Assembly (NCBI GenBank): GCA_030704615.1
Contig: CM060731.1
Location: 75,684,756 to 75,748,755 of the forward strand
Origin: Takakia lepidozioides
Taxonomy: Eukaryota > Streptophyta > Takakiopsida > Takakiales > Takakiaceae
Direction of reading: 5' to 3'
Length of the DNA stretch: 64,000 bases
Shown: positions 43,886 to 57,300 of the stretch, one piece after another
Numbering within the stretch: the first letter of the stretch is position 1
How the letters are laid out: each line of letters opens with the position of its first letter
Notes under the pieces: generated by a model
What the model was told of the DNA's origin: nothing
Seen by the model: only the letters and a program-made list of their open reading frames with translations
The model's database searches: none
Made by a program: the position numbers and the translations under genes

Positions 43886-45578
43886 TCAGTCTAAAGGTGT
43901 TTGAGTAGTAGGTAGAGGGAGTGTGAGTGTGACCAGACCTAGCCTGATTTCATTGATGTGTGTTTTGGTACACAATATCGTTAGAGAGGAACTTCACAAG
44001 CAGAGGATGTTGAAATGGTGAGGTGTGGTAAACAGCACAAATTTGTGTTTCTGTTGCTCAATTTGTTCTTCGTTGTTCAGGTTAAGCTTCCGAGCCCTGT
44101 GCATATCCCCAAATTGAGATGATTTCTGGAGATGCATTCCAACAACGGAGTGAGGGGTGGAGTACTTGGCTGCATGGACGGGAGTGAAGGCTAATGTTTG
44201 CTACATTCGTCTTTCCAGTTCTGCAGCAGTGATGGCAAGGAAGCAGAGAGGGTGCTGGCTGTGAACGTACCGACCAATGCTCCCAATTGCCAGGTTATAT
44301 AGTCATTCAAAAAGGGAGGTGAGAGACAATAGCTGAGGAATTTGGATATGGCCCCTTTCTGTGGCTGGAGGTTCAGAATTTTTGCAGTTTTGCAAAAAAG
44401 TGCTTGGGACCATTAGGGGTTAACATTGTGTTGTGAATCAAAAGTCCCAGACAATCAACTGCATCATGCGAGGCAGTGACAAGCTGCCACCACCCTCCAT
44501 CAATCTCATCAGCTGGTACATAAGGCCTTCATCCTGGTAGGGAGAAACTTTGAAAAAAAAGTGAACCAAGAGGAAATCCTGATGGCAGCTTCTTCTCAAG
44601 CGCACAGGCTGGTGATGTCAAGGTGGAGATTTTGCAAGTCGCACAGCTCTCTGATTGTCCCAGCAGCTTTAGCTGCTTAATGAAGAAGTTCACCTTAAAA
44701 TCTGATAGGGTCCAGTGTCGCCAATTTCCTGTTCATCTTTGTCAAGATGACCAACTTCTACTGCTATGTCCAGCCCTTTCTGCTAGATACTTCTTTTCTA
44801 AGCAGTCACATACTGTGAAATATGGGATGAAAAGACCAACTGAGATGCGCAGACACAGGTCTTGAAGGACATTCCTAGATTCCAACATTGTAACAGGACA
44901 TGATTAATCCGGAGATGATGAGATTCTGGGTCAATACGGCCTGCAACTGCATACTGTGTAATTAGAAGTAGCCTACTCGCCTGCACAAATTGAGATCACT
45001 GGATTTTGCAACTAAACTTCCCTCATCATGCCTGACCAAAGTTTGATTCCAACATTCTTTTCCTACAACCTTTTAACATCCCAACCTAGCTCTGCATGCA
45101 ACCTATTGCTATAGGGGAAAAACAACGGTACCAGCAACACCAGGACAACGACCCATGAAAGCTTGAAATGTGTAGGTATGTCTGGTTGAGGTTTTGGGTT
45201 GGTCACTAGAATTTAAGCAAAAGTTCCACCTTCCAGCAGGTGCTTCATTGTTCCAGGGTTTGTAATCCAAATGCAGCTCAAGCTTCAATAGTAAGTGCAA
45301 AGTGGACAGACCTGCATAAAACCCACATGCCTAGCTCACATGTTCAACAAGGACATCAGTAGGTGACCGAGGCTCCCCCGAGAAATTCTTTTGTTGGTCG
45401 TCCAGTTTACAGGATCTTCACTAAAGATCTTAAAAGATCAGCTGCATTGAAATGTCTTTTGAGATGATATCCATCAGCTCGATACTAATACACTCTGAAA
45501 CTTCAACACTACTACTACTGACTGCAGAGAAATAAACCCTACAGCAACAAACACTTGCGCATCCATCACAGCAAGCAG
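43886..45578. other. Non-coding stretch without recognised gene
   Basis: No long ORF and no recognisable domain. Short ORFs are present on both strands (80 codons at most) but none has a motif. Confidence 0.35.
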
Positions 45579-45586
45579 GTATAGAC

Positions 45587-46405
45587 CAGTGTTGGGCGGT
45601 TCTTGCATTTGTGAAGGAACCTTCGGTTCCGGTTCCACAATTATTTCAAGAGACGGTTCCAGATCCGGTTCTGGTTTTTTTTTATTGAGCCGGTTCCGGT
45701 CCGGTTCCGGATCCAACTTTTAAACATGGGGGCGGTTCCGGTTACCGGTTAGTTGCTGATTAAAACCATCGGTTCCGGTTAGGTTCCGGTTCTATTTTTA
45801 AAATATATTTGTTTAATTTAATTAAATTTTAAAATATTTTATCAGTCCGGTAGATTAAATAGCAGTGTATTCACATATTTGAACTAAAATCCAACGATTT
45901 TGTTAGTTTTCACTAACACAAAAAAAAAACAAAAATACTCTAAATAAACTGGTAGAAGAAAATGGGTAAAATTTTATGGGTTGAAAGTACTATTCAGCTA
46001 CCTGGCAAGTATTGGCATCTTCAAACATTGTATTAATGAACTTAGCCAGGATAACATGGAGCTGGAGGTTGAACCCAAGGTTATGGCGCTGAAGCATTGA
46101 ACATAGAATCTCGTGGCCTTCAAGCATTGAACCCAGGTGCTCAAGAGCTTGAGAGCATTAAAGAAGTTTTGCCCTGGGCCCACCAGCTCTCTAGTGGGTT
46201 CAAGAACCGGAACATGTGTTTTTATCCCTGTGCGCCCGGTTCTCCGGTTCTCACACCCAGCAGGAACCGCCGGTTCGGTTCTGCACCGATCCCCATTGGC
46301 AGGTTCCGGTTCCGGGTCAGGTTCTCTAGGAATGGGCCCAGTTCCGGTTAACCTGAACCTGAACCGGCGGTTAACCTGGTCCCGGCCGGTAACCCCCCAA
46401 CACTG
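45587..46405. mobile_element. Non-autonomous hAT element, 819 bp, rich in GGTTCCGGTT
   Basis: Ends are CAGTGTTGGG...CCCAACACTG; about 14 of the first 15 bases match between the two inverted ends (CAGTGTTGGGCGGTT against CAGTGTTGGGGGGTT). The exact 8-bp sequence GTATAGAC flanks both ends (45579-45586 and 46406-46413), the duplication size diagnostic of hAT transposons. Both subterminal regions are made of GGTTCCGGTT-type repeats, while the centre is AT-rich (45785-45990). No transposase is encoded. It interrupts a dispersed repeat that resumes at 46406. Confidence 0.9.
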
Positions 46406-46620
46406 GTATAGACTCATAAGTTGTTTGCCGTAGCCTTGTGGCCATTGACCCTACGCCCAGTTTGAGGGGAACACAAAGGGACAGAAACTACCTTTGTCAG
46501 GGCTGACGCCGGTAGTATGACTTACCTTGAAACATGCAATTGATCTGAGTCTCTCGAAATCCCTTCACACAAACATCAATCTGCTGTGTGCGATTTTCCC
46601 AATAACTAGACACCAAAAGG
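46406..46620. repeat. Dispersed repeat, copy 1
   Basis: About 210 bp beginning with ACTCATAAG and GTTTGCCGTAGCCTTGTGGC, ending near TCAATCTGCTGTGTGCGATT. It is similar to 52050-52265 and, partly, 55790-55965. Its 5' side is split by the hAT element. Confidence 0.75.
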
Positions 46621-49600
46621 GCCTGGGCCTTTGGCTCAGCCACAAGAATTTCAACGTTGCTATACAGAAGTATAGGAACAACTCCCTTGGAGGAATTGAA
46701 GAGGTTGTCTCTCTGGTGCGCAAGCAGGTATAGAGAAGGATATGAGTAACGACGATATTGCTGGGTTTATCACATGCTCTTCTCACGGGGCTGTTGCCAA
46801 GGTAGGGCCGCGGAACCAAGGCACCCCACTCTAGCTCTTCGTAGCTCTACTGCTCCAATTCTGCAGATTCTGCAGACAATGTTGCCATGGACAAAGCTCC
46901 AAAGCCGCCTCTACCCCCGCCAGGCCTGCCACATAGAAAGCTGCTCCTGCTACAACTCGACCCGCACCATTGTCCCCTTCTTCTTACCCTCTCATCAGCA
47001 CACTAAACATGGAAAAAAAACTTGAAGAAAACTACAAACGGTTGGATGGAGGGGTATGACTGCCGTTACCCTTATCCATGAGATTCGACACTATGAACTA
47101 CCCCTAACTGCCCACGGCAAGCAGAGCACTTCTGCGCTCATGGGCATCCTCAGTAGAGAAGTTTGACATCGCACATTGAGAAACTGTTTGCTTGAGTCAC
47201 ATTGATGAGTCTCCCTGGAACCAAGCATTTAGGGTTTCCAAGACATTTGAGAAGGGGGAGTGGGATCTGTACAGAGCTCTGATCCTTTTCAGTGCTAGAT
47301 CTATGCCATTTTTATTATATCAGAAGACTCTGGACAATGTGTATAACATCCGAATTCATTCAATCCCAGGGAATTCACTATGCTCAAGTGGTTGTGCCTG
47401 CTACGAGCTTGAAAGATCCCATTGAGCTAGGCCATGATTAGTGTGATTAAAGCTTGAATAATGTACATAGAAAGGAAGGAAAACTGTCAAATTTTACAGC
47501 TTGCCTGTCGAAGATCAGTCAAGCACAATCAAAACTTATGAATTGAGGACTTGAGTTGTCGCTATAGCAGTTCCAAATAATGTATCTTCCAGCTTGCGCA
47601 TTCACGGTGGACTTTGTTGACCTTGCACAGACTGGGCTGGACGAATTGCCGGTTGATTCCTTTTCTTCATGTTCCCTCCTCCCAACTCTTAGACTTTCTT
47701 CAGTATATTTCAGTAGACATCTAACCTAGGGTGTTAGTTCTAATTTAATGTGCCATACGACCCCACTCTCTCATATGAACACTTACGTACTATTATTGTC
47801 TTGAGCACGAATCGCTTCCTTGTCCACCTCCTCGGCCTTCAACCTAATTTGTTCCAGCCCTCTATCAGGTTGAGTTTTATCTTCTGAACGACTTGCACAT
47901 AGACTTTGTTCTTTTCTGCCTGTTCCGCTATCTTCTTACGAATCCAGATCAGTTGACTAGCAACTTTCAATTGCCAGACACGGATTTGGCAACAGGAGAC
48001 AGACAGCTACCGCAGCAGTGGGCCTGCAGGACCGATGCAATTGCATGAATTCGAAGAATTTCGCTAAAATTTCCTCGAGAATTAAGCTTTTTTCGGTGCT
48101 CAAGGATGGTATAAGGTGCTCATAAGCCTCACTCAAGCTTGTGGAACCTGGAGAGAATGTCGATGTAGGTTTGCTGCAACTGGCTCCGTAATGTCTAAGG
48201 TTCTCTCTTGAAACATGGAGGTTATCTAGACGTTTACGCAGAATGAGAGGTTTATCTTGAATGTTGTCTTGAGTACAGAAGAACCGCTCGGGATGTGCCC
48301 CCAACCATTCCATAGATATGATAGAGGAAGAGGAGCACAACAAGGCCAAGGCACCAATATAGTCGGACATAGATTAGTAATGTTCCGACGAGAGAAAAGG
48401 AGGCTAAAACCAAGACCTTGTTATAGGCAGGGCGCACGGAACGTGCACAAGGTGATCTGCGACTGCGAGTGCAGGGATTGGCAAATTGATAGTAGCACAA
48501 CGTTGTGCAGACCAACAGCAGTGCCACACATGCTGTCTTCCTCATCACAATCTCCAATGCTGGCATGCCTTGCAACCTCTAACGTCCCTGTAAGAACCCA
48601 CAAACATGTTGACCAAACCCTTTTGGAAAGTGCCAGCTTTTAGAAGGAGAAGACAAGGAGATTCTAGGGACAGTACACTGCAAGTTGTGATGAGGTGGGA
48701 AGTCCTTTGTAGCAGCATCCTGAAACGGTCGCTGCTCACATCTTCTATGTTTACGTAGACTTCGTTCGGTGACAGTTGTGAGAACTGCTGTCATTTACAC
48801 AGGTGGTTCACAGATCAATAGAAGGAACCCAGACCATTTCTCTCTCTGAAACCTCTCTCCCCATATTTCTTGCTCTGCTCCAATGGTGCGCTGTACTATC
48901 GGTGAGAAACAACTCCGTGATATTAAACCTGTACTCCCACTGCAATTCAACATCAAGCCCACAAACTAGTGGTGTTCTCTGTTTGTTCTTTCTCACATTC
49001 TACAAAGGGCATCCACACTTGATAGAAAAGGAAATGGTGGAGCACGGTTCTGTTTGAGACGAACCAAATATCTCATGCAGCTTTTGTGATTGAGGGTTTG
49101 GGACCGCCACTCTTGCCCTTTCGACATACATCTGAAGAACATTGGATCCTACAGACACGAGAAAAGGGGCGTTCGTGCCTTTTCAAATATTGAAGAACAT
49201 CTTTCGTGTCTTTCCTTTCATGTCCGACCGTGCCCTTTCGGTAACGATTCTCACTCCCTTCCACAAGCTCTTTTGAGCCTCCAAAGTCACAACATCCATT
49301 GTTTCTCAAGAGCCCACCCCCTACCAGAAACAGCACAAGGGGCTCTTATTGCAGCACTAAGTCCGACTCTACTCTCTTCATCTGTTTGCAAAGCGCAATA
49401 ACCTCTGCCTTGAACTCCATGTGAACTGGGGTGGTTGATGCTTCATAACATAGTTTAGAAAGGGGACTTGCTGGCTATCAAATGTATCATTTCCTATGAA
49501 GAGTTAACAATAACCTCAGAATCGACTTTGTATATTCTCCACAACAGTCTAAGGTGCCAGATTGTCAGGTTCAATCCATGGGCACAATGTGATGGAATTT

Positions 49601-50685
49601 TGAGCACTGCCCCACAAGCCCTGACATCTACAGTGATGACCAGATTTCAGTTGGAGATTTATGAGAGAGGTAAGAGAAGTATAAACTAAAGCAACCAAAG
49701 GGGTCCAACTAGTTCAGCAGTAGCCTTATTGGTCACAGTTGAATCAGACACTCATTGCTGTCAGCATGTGATGATAAAGGTACACAACGTTCAATTCATA
49801 TGACCAAGCGCTTAGGGCAGAAGAGTGCTTAACCCACCAACAACCAAAGCGGCTGGCTGTATCATCGCAGTAAGACGTTAGGCATTCTGATCTCTATACT
49901 GAATGGCTCTACCAAGGGGTGAGCAGGACACTAGTATTTCTAGTATCTTCGGAAATCATAGAGGGATGATCTGGAGTTTATTCTAACAATGTGCTCAAGG
50001 ATATAATGGCAATTGAGTGTCCTCCTCCCATGGCACATATGCAAAACTGTATGCCGAGTACGTTGTTGCAAGGTCAGGCAGTACCACCAACCCTTTGGAT
50101 TTGGCATACGATCAAATGATGAAAAGGTGAATCTGACAGCTCAATTACTTGTTTGGGCCTCTCTCACCCTCTCTCCTCGGGGCGTTGGGAATGAGGGCTA
50201 CACATTCTTTCTTGTATCCTGCTTTCTGTTGTGCCAGAAACTCTTTGAACTTTCCGGGGATGCTATGAAATTTCCTTTCTTGCTCTCTCTCCATGGCTTC
50301 CCTACTGCCACAGAATACGGAGAGTGAGGAAACTTTGTCCAAGTATGAAAGGAATTGATGCATCAGACGGGAGCTGATGGAACTTCACGTCAGGCGAACC
50401 TGGAAACCGCCAATCTTACACAAAACTGCAGTTCTATTGGGAGAGTCTTGGTTCCGCGATGATAGAACTTTGCAGCCGAACTACCTGTCTGCAGCTCTAT
50501 CTCCCTCCCTTTTAAGGTCATTGGGAAGGTTTATGGTGGGCTCCTACAGTCTGCAGATAGAGACTGGACAACCTACAGCATGAGGACCGCCTGTGCTCCG
50601 CTCGCGCTGGGGATAGCGCGAGATCAAAAGTGAAGATCATATGCAACTTAAGCCGCCGCACCTTCTCGTCCGCTGGTCAAGTCCC
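46621..50685. other. Largely non-coding stretch with a few coding-like minus-strand segments
   Basis: No gene is recognised. The best coding-like signal is on the minus strand at 47957-48575: one frame has a membrane-like segment (VLASFSLVGTLLIYVRLYW), and an overlapping frame has HPERFFCTQDNIQDKPLILR followed by a serine-rich helix. I could not assign it. At 50195-50275 a stretch resembles 50930-51005 as a diverged direct duplication. The remainder holds only short ORFs. Confidence 0.35.
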
Positions 50686-50813
50686 GTGGATCTCATTATA
50701 GAAAGGACAGTGAAGGAAAGCAACAGAAGGTAAATCAAAAGTGAAGAATGTTCTTCACTTGTGATTTACTTCCTGTTGCCTTCTTTCACTGTTTTTTCTA
50801 TTATGAGATCCAC
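50686..50813. repeat. 63-bp fold-back with a 2-nt loop
   Basis: The left arm 50686-50748 begins GTGGATCTCAT and ends GTGAAGAA. The right arm 50751-50813 is its reverse complement, with about nine mismatches spread along 63 positions, separated only by TG. RNA from either strand would form a long imperfect hairpin. It sits about 500 bp upstream of the TMC-like gene. It could be a fold-back transposon relic, a young inverted duplication or a small-RNA source. Confidence 0.85.
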
Positions 50814-51311
50814 GGAGATACTAATGTCTATTTGGAGATATCAATCTCTCACATATGTGTTCACGAGGATCAGAAATGCTTAGCAGTATATCTGCATGAG
50901 GCGTTCAGTGTTTTCGGGCTAATTGTAGAGTGCCCCACTCTCTTTCTTGTTTCATGCTTTACCTCGTCCCAATAGCTCTTTAAGCTTCCTGGGGACTTTA
51001 TAAAGTATGATTTCATTTCATTTCATTGCTTCGAATTCTCTCCTCCCCTCCTTATATAAGAGACTGTCAATAGAGCCTCCCCTTCTTCCTTACTTGTCTC
51101 ATATGTTCCTTAGTGTCTCTGGCCTCCCGTGGATAGGAGTTCTTTCTTTCTCTTTCTTTAAATGTGAGTCTTACCCTCCTGCACTCACTCCTTGTACATA
51201 GATTTGTTCTATAGTTTCTCAGTCTGTTCCTTTATTGAAGATCGTGTAAGATAGTCCCGTGATGCGAACAAAAGCATGTCATAGGTCTGAAAGGCACTGA
51301 GAAAGGGAAGA

Positions 51312-54300
51312 ATGGCATCACCAAATGGGATAATGAAGGAGGGAGGTGGCGACAAGCGCAAAAGCAACAATCCAGTCATACCATTGGGATCAGTAGTACT
51401 TCAAACGAACCCGTTGTCGTTGTTGTCTGCTACTGCAATGTCATCCGAATTACCATCACCAGCATCTCCTTTATCTTCGTCGTTGTCGTCTCCATCATCG
51501 TCATCATCCTCATCATCACCAACATCACTGCAAGCCTCTTCACTACATGTTGAAGAAGCAAAAATGCCCATGCTTGCATCAATGGCCATGCTGGAATCTG
51601 CTGTCAGTGCTGCCAACGTTGCCAAGGAGAGGGGTGCAAGCCTTAGTGTGAATGCAGAATTACCTAATGATTTTCTGCAGCAGCGCAAAGCAGCAGCAGC
51701 CAAGCAGCGCCTAAAAATAGAAGTGCGACAGAAGCAGGTGGGGCGCTACCTGCCCTCAGTTACTCAGGATGCGGCCACCCTCAATCGACATCGTACTCAG
51801 GTTTTGTTCCTCTCTCCTCCTGCAGACCCTCATAACCAAGATCTTCTTTTCTGGCCCTTTGCTGCACCACGCGCTGCCACGCTACCGCTCTCGTTCCCAG
51901 TGGCCGAAAACATGGGAAGGGCCTTGGGGTCGAGCCTTCCCCTTTGTAAAGAATTGGGTATCTGCCTTCCTTGCCCTTGCATCAGAGGTTTCGATGAAGT
52001 GGTCATTGTCACCTTGTCCCTGTGCTCCGGTATCCTAGATGGCTAGAAAGAATGTACTCATAAGACATTGTTTGCTGTAGCCTTGTGGCCATAGACCCCA
52101 CGCCCAGTTTGGCCTGAACAAAAGGGAATAGATGCTACCTTTGTGAGGGCCTCACTCTGGTAGTGTGACTTACCTTGGTAAAGACAATTAGTTCGGGTTT
52201 TCCAGATATCCTCTAGAAAGCATTAACTTGCTGTGTGTGAGCTGCCCAGCAATTAGACAACAGGGCCAGGGCAATTCACCTCCACCTTTTGTATACGTAC
52301 TCATACATCAAAGCATCAAATGAAGGAGGGCGTTTGCATTGGTTAGTTTCCAACCACAGTTGAAGACTTTTTATTGTTTTTTTGATGGGTCAGAATATCT
52401 TGCACTAAGCTATAGGATGAAGAGAGTGGCTTGGTGGATGCTACTGACCCAGGTGGTAAGTGCCATGGCAAAGGCCAAGGAACGTATTGCTACATTGGGG
52501 ACTGAGAAGGACATAATCCAACAAAATTTTGGCACAGGCTGGGTTGCAGACTTGAGGCGTTGGCTATACAATCGAAGCCAACAAAATACCAGTGGCACTA
52601 TCATCAAGGTCAATCAAGCTTCCTCAATCATATCCCATGTCAATTGACCCAGAGAAAGTTTGCACACATATGCTGTCCCCAGCTGCAAGATTGTAACAAA
52701 GAGGAGCAGCAGTTGTTCAGAAAGTGTTCATGGATTGCAATAAACTGTCCTGGCCATTGTGTCAACCCTGTAGGTAGCTTACTCTTGTACATTTCAAAAA
52801 TTTGATCATGTGATAGACTTGTCAGAACTTCAAGCAGCCTCTGTGTTGTATAGTTCTCTGTTGGTTAGATAAACATAATTGATTGTCCAATAAGCTTTCA
52901 AAAGGTAACCTGGTCTTCAGCACGCGAGGGGTATGGTTACCCAAGATTGCGTGGGGTTAGGGTGATGTGTCGCTTACCAGTCGGTAGGTCGATTATCGGT
53001 TCTCCAAGGTGGGAAGATCTGGGAGCAGACCATTTCTGCATGTAGCAGGGATGGGCAACTTACCCTGGAGCATTTGTACACATCACTCACTAGACAAGAA
53101 CCTTTGGAACACTCTTCTTCCTCTTCTTACTATTTGAAGGGTAATGAGCTTTGATCTAGATAGTTTTTGGAATGTGGGGGTGGATTGCAGGGCACTGTTT
53201 TGGTGCCACTGTGGCTGGAGAAAATGAAGGCGATTGAGTGCAATTTTGGATCATCCATGATGCTCACATTTGCATTTCTGCGATGGGTGCTTTTGCTCAA
53301 TGCTCTGCTCTCCATGTTGTGGACAGGAGCAATCTTGGTTCCTTTCTTTGTCAACCCACCTAATACGTTCAGCTGGTCTCAATTTCGACATTCTTTTCAG
53401 CACTCTAACTTCATACGGGCCATGCAGGTCTGTGTTACTCATTGCTCTGTAGAATTCTTCAATCTGATGGACTTGGCATATATCTCCAGATCTGGCAGAC
53501 AATTTGAAATATCTGTGTCTATTTCCCTGCTGCTGGTTTCTGTTTGCATGTCTCTTCTGGAAGTTCTTCGTAATCTCTGCAGTAAACTTTATTCATGTTT
53601 CTTTGGGATGGGTGTAGGGTATTGGACTGGAGAGGACATGGATATATTACGGAGGCTTTTTATACACAGATGGAGACCAGACAGGATGGTACAATATCCA
53701 ATACATCTACCCATTGGCCATTGTCGCTACCATTTTCATCAGCTTGGTGGCTGTCCTTGGCAGGTAGCCTCCTCTGCCCTTCTGAATAGTCTGTATGATG
53801 TCATAGCTTAGCATAAATAAGCCCAGCTATGCCATCCAAACCTGGTTGTGCGGCACTTGACCAGCCAATAGATCTCACACATAGCTCTCCATGTACGCTA
53901 CTTTCACAATGAACTTCTGCTCCAGGTCAAACCTCATCAAATCCTTGAAGATTGTGTGCTACTCCAATGGGAACACAATCTAGAGGACATTGGGATTTAG
54001 GCAAGCTCTGATAGTCAATGGTCCCTTCTAAACTGTCCTGCTATTAAACATACACAAATATTAAGGATGTATGGATGGCAACCGGGGTGCAGGATAGCAG
54101 GAAGGATATGGGCCAGTGGGTCTGATGTATCGGTGGGCTCGTACAATGTCACATACCCGTTTTCTAAACTCGTGCTTGCCTCTTGGGACTTCCATATAAC
54201 CTCTTTTGAAGTATGACTCTTTTGTCAGATCCTTTCACTATATTGATCAGATCACTAAGGCTGTGAAATCCTGAAAACGTTGTCCAGTGTTCTCGCAAAC

Positions 54301-57300
54301 ATTGTTTGTATGCTGAATTTGCAAGGCTGTCAATCTGAAGTGGCCATTGGCATTGACTGATTGGAGGCATTCATCATCACCTAGCATGGACTACACCAGC
54401 AGGTTTACACGCTAGCGACCCAACTAGTGGTTGGCCCATTAGAGGAGCAGGCTGGCTTGATGGGCAATGGCATGAAAGTAGAGAAACCAACTAAAGTAGA
54501 GTTGTTAGCAACGTTACTCTCTCCCAAAAGCCCAGGAGTAATTTGACGAGTGGGAGCAGGCAGCAGTGATGCTTCGTAGGGGCATACGCATGCAGCTGCG
54601 AGAGTTGATTGCTGACTCTATTGCCTTAGAGATGCAAACCAGTGGAAGCCACCGTCTCTCGATTCAGGTCCATCCCCACATACTTCTGGGTTCTTCGTAG
54701 AGTAGTGGTGGTGTGTCATATAAGGGTCTGATGGTGCAGATGTGCAGCTTGATGCATGTGGAGAGGTGTGTGAGAACATATGTAAATTGGGTTCTAGAGA
54801 TTGCACTAGGAGTCATTTCATACTTATGAAAAGCTTACAATACGCAAGGACTTACAACGTAGCCTTACACCCAAAAACTCCTATCTCAATGGTGGGATAA
54901 ATGCACTAGGGTAAAACTGAAGACCTGTGCAGATGGAGAAGTTATCGTAGACCTTCTGCCAAACCATCTGCCAGTGCGAGTCAGTCTTCACAATACAAGA
55001 GCCTATGACCCTGTTACCAGTAGCCTGTGCTGCTAGAGTGGACATAGTCTTGCAGTGAAAGAAGAATGATGACAGCAAGATTGGATGATGCAGAGATTCA
55101 TTGCATTGTTTGTGTTGTGGCCGCTGCTGATGACAACAACAGTAGCGGCTGTGTTCACACTTGCCAGCAAGGAAGACGAGATCAACAACAAACTTGGTCT
55201 CCCTGCTGCCCTTGTTCCCTTTATCTTCACATCTGCTCTTGTTTGATGCCTGGCACTTACCCCAAATTCAGCTGTACAGTGCCTTTAGGACAGCTTTATC
55301 TATATGCAGATGCATGCTTGTGTGTGTCTGTTTTTGGGCTACATGTGTGTAAGAGGGGGAGGGACAGAAGCATGAGCTAAAGACAATTTGAAACAGACTT
55401 AAGCATCACAAGGACACATTGTTGTATTGGGGTTGAACCAATCATAAATTGGTCGGTGGAGGGTTTGTGGATAAGCAGGAAAGTATGCACCTCCCGCGTT
55501 TTTGGCAGTGATCAACATTATTGGTCCTTGGCTTGTGCGTGTCCTGGTAGCTATGGAGGAGTGGCGCCCCTCCACCTACGAGAAGGTCGTCCTGATGAAG
55601 CTCTTCTTCCTCCGCATTCTGAATCTGACCACTTTCTTCTACAGGTGTCCGAAAACTCCTTGCACTTTTCTAGCTTCCATAATCATCAAAGTATACTTTC
55701 CACCATGTTGCAAGCAAATCCTAATTTACATTCCATAACTTTATCAAGCATTGTGAACTGCTGGATCCGATGCAATGGGTTCTGTCAGAGAATGTACTCA
55801 TATGGTGTTGTTTGCCGTACCAGTCTGAGCGGGACACAAAGGTACAGAGGCTGGTAGTATGACTTACCTTGGAATAGACAATTGATCCGAGTTGTCCAGA
55901 TATCCCCTAGAAATCCCTTCACACAAACATCAATCTGCTGGGTGTGATTTGCCCAATAGGTTCTGTCAGAGAGATGGCTATTGCGCTTCCTTCTGTAAGT
56001 AGTGCAAGCCACTGCGAGGTAGGCAGTCTTTGGAAAGTGATGCTTGTTGCAAATAGAATGTAAGGCACAAGTGGTGATGGACAGATTGTACACAGTACTC
56101 TTCTCTGCACATTGGGTGAGGCAAGGGCGAGAAGCAATGGAGGTATGTAAGACCCAGAATGATTGCAATGACAGCTTCACGTGCTGCACCGAGACTGAAA
56201 TGGGCGAGTGGAAGCTGTGTTCTGTTGACGAGGTGACCCAACTTTTGATTTGCCTTTGTGAGCTGAAGCAAGACATATTTTGTGGGTTAGGAGTAAAAGC
56301 AACTTGAATTTCACAACATTAGCGAGAACACATGAAGTTTCTGGCTACAAAAGTACCGTTGCTTCCTCATATTTTCAAAGTCAATTTAGTGGGTTCTGAG
56401 AGCTGTTCAGGTTGCTTTAAATAGCATGAGCATTAATTAGATGATTATTATGAAGTGCAGAGCTTTTCCAGTCGCTTTGGTTAAATAGGTCCCTGACGTG
56501 CTTCTCATTCTTTGTGACATCTTTCAAGTTTGTGCCAAGGGTTTTCCATTTTAATTCATCGTGTTTTTTTCACCATTTCACTGCTCATACCGTTTCTGCG
56601 CTGAGTCTTTTTATACTCTTCCGGAAAGAAGAGAGAAGTTAATGCTGCACCCAAATTGTTACAAAGTGTCTTAGAAGCTAGTCACTGCTGTTCAAGAAGT
56701 GATTGAAATGTCTTGTACTCTTCGGTGGGCTCTCTAAAACAAGGCTGCATTCATTTTTCTATTTTTTCTTTGTTTGTTCATCGTTCTCTAAAAGTTTTTT
56801 CTACTACCTCATGATATGTTGTCGTACTCTTCTTGCAAAGAGCTGCTTTTTTTTTCCGCCTTGGATAAGGTCTTTCTTTCTCTGTGATTTGGTTACCATT
56901 CAGACTTAAGTTTCGAGTTTTACTTTTCACGTCATGGATATAGCTTTGGCCATGTCCTGTTTTTTCTGTGATATGAGGTGTTACCGAGTTGGCTATGTAC
57001 TCGTAGCCATGACTAGCTAAGGGTGGGAGTTGTAGACGCTTCTTTGTATGCCAAGCATGTCCTTTTTTGGTCATATTAGGTGTTGCTGAGTTGACTACGT
57101 ACTCGTAGCCATGACTAGCTAAGTGGGGGGGGGGGGGAGGTTGTAGACACTCCTTTGTGTGCCAGGTTGTACCGACAACTGGGTGGGTGCACAACTGTTA
57201 CGCATGATGTTTGTTACTACGATATTCAACATCTCATATGAGCTTATTTGGGGCTTTGGTTACCTCTTGATCACCCGTGTATGTATCTTTCACGTCTAAC

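Noticed and set aside
51738-52046. Continuation of the TMC first exon in its own frame to 52046
   Set aside because: An 88-nt GT-AG intron (51738-51825) keeps phase and leads into the frame with FFSGPLL and WVSAFLALASE, whose next donor is also in phase; the read-through frame ends without family features.
55785-56276. 163-codon minus-strand ORF opposite a TMC exon
   Set aside because: It overlaps the plus-strand exon with TMC-like sequence and a dispersed repeat; I see no domain, and the plus-strand splice phases fit better.
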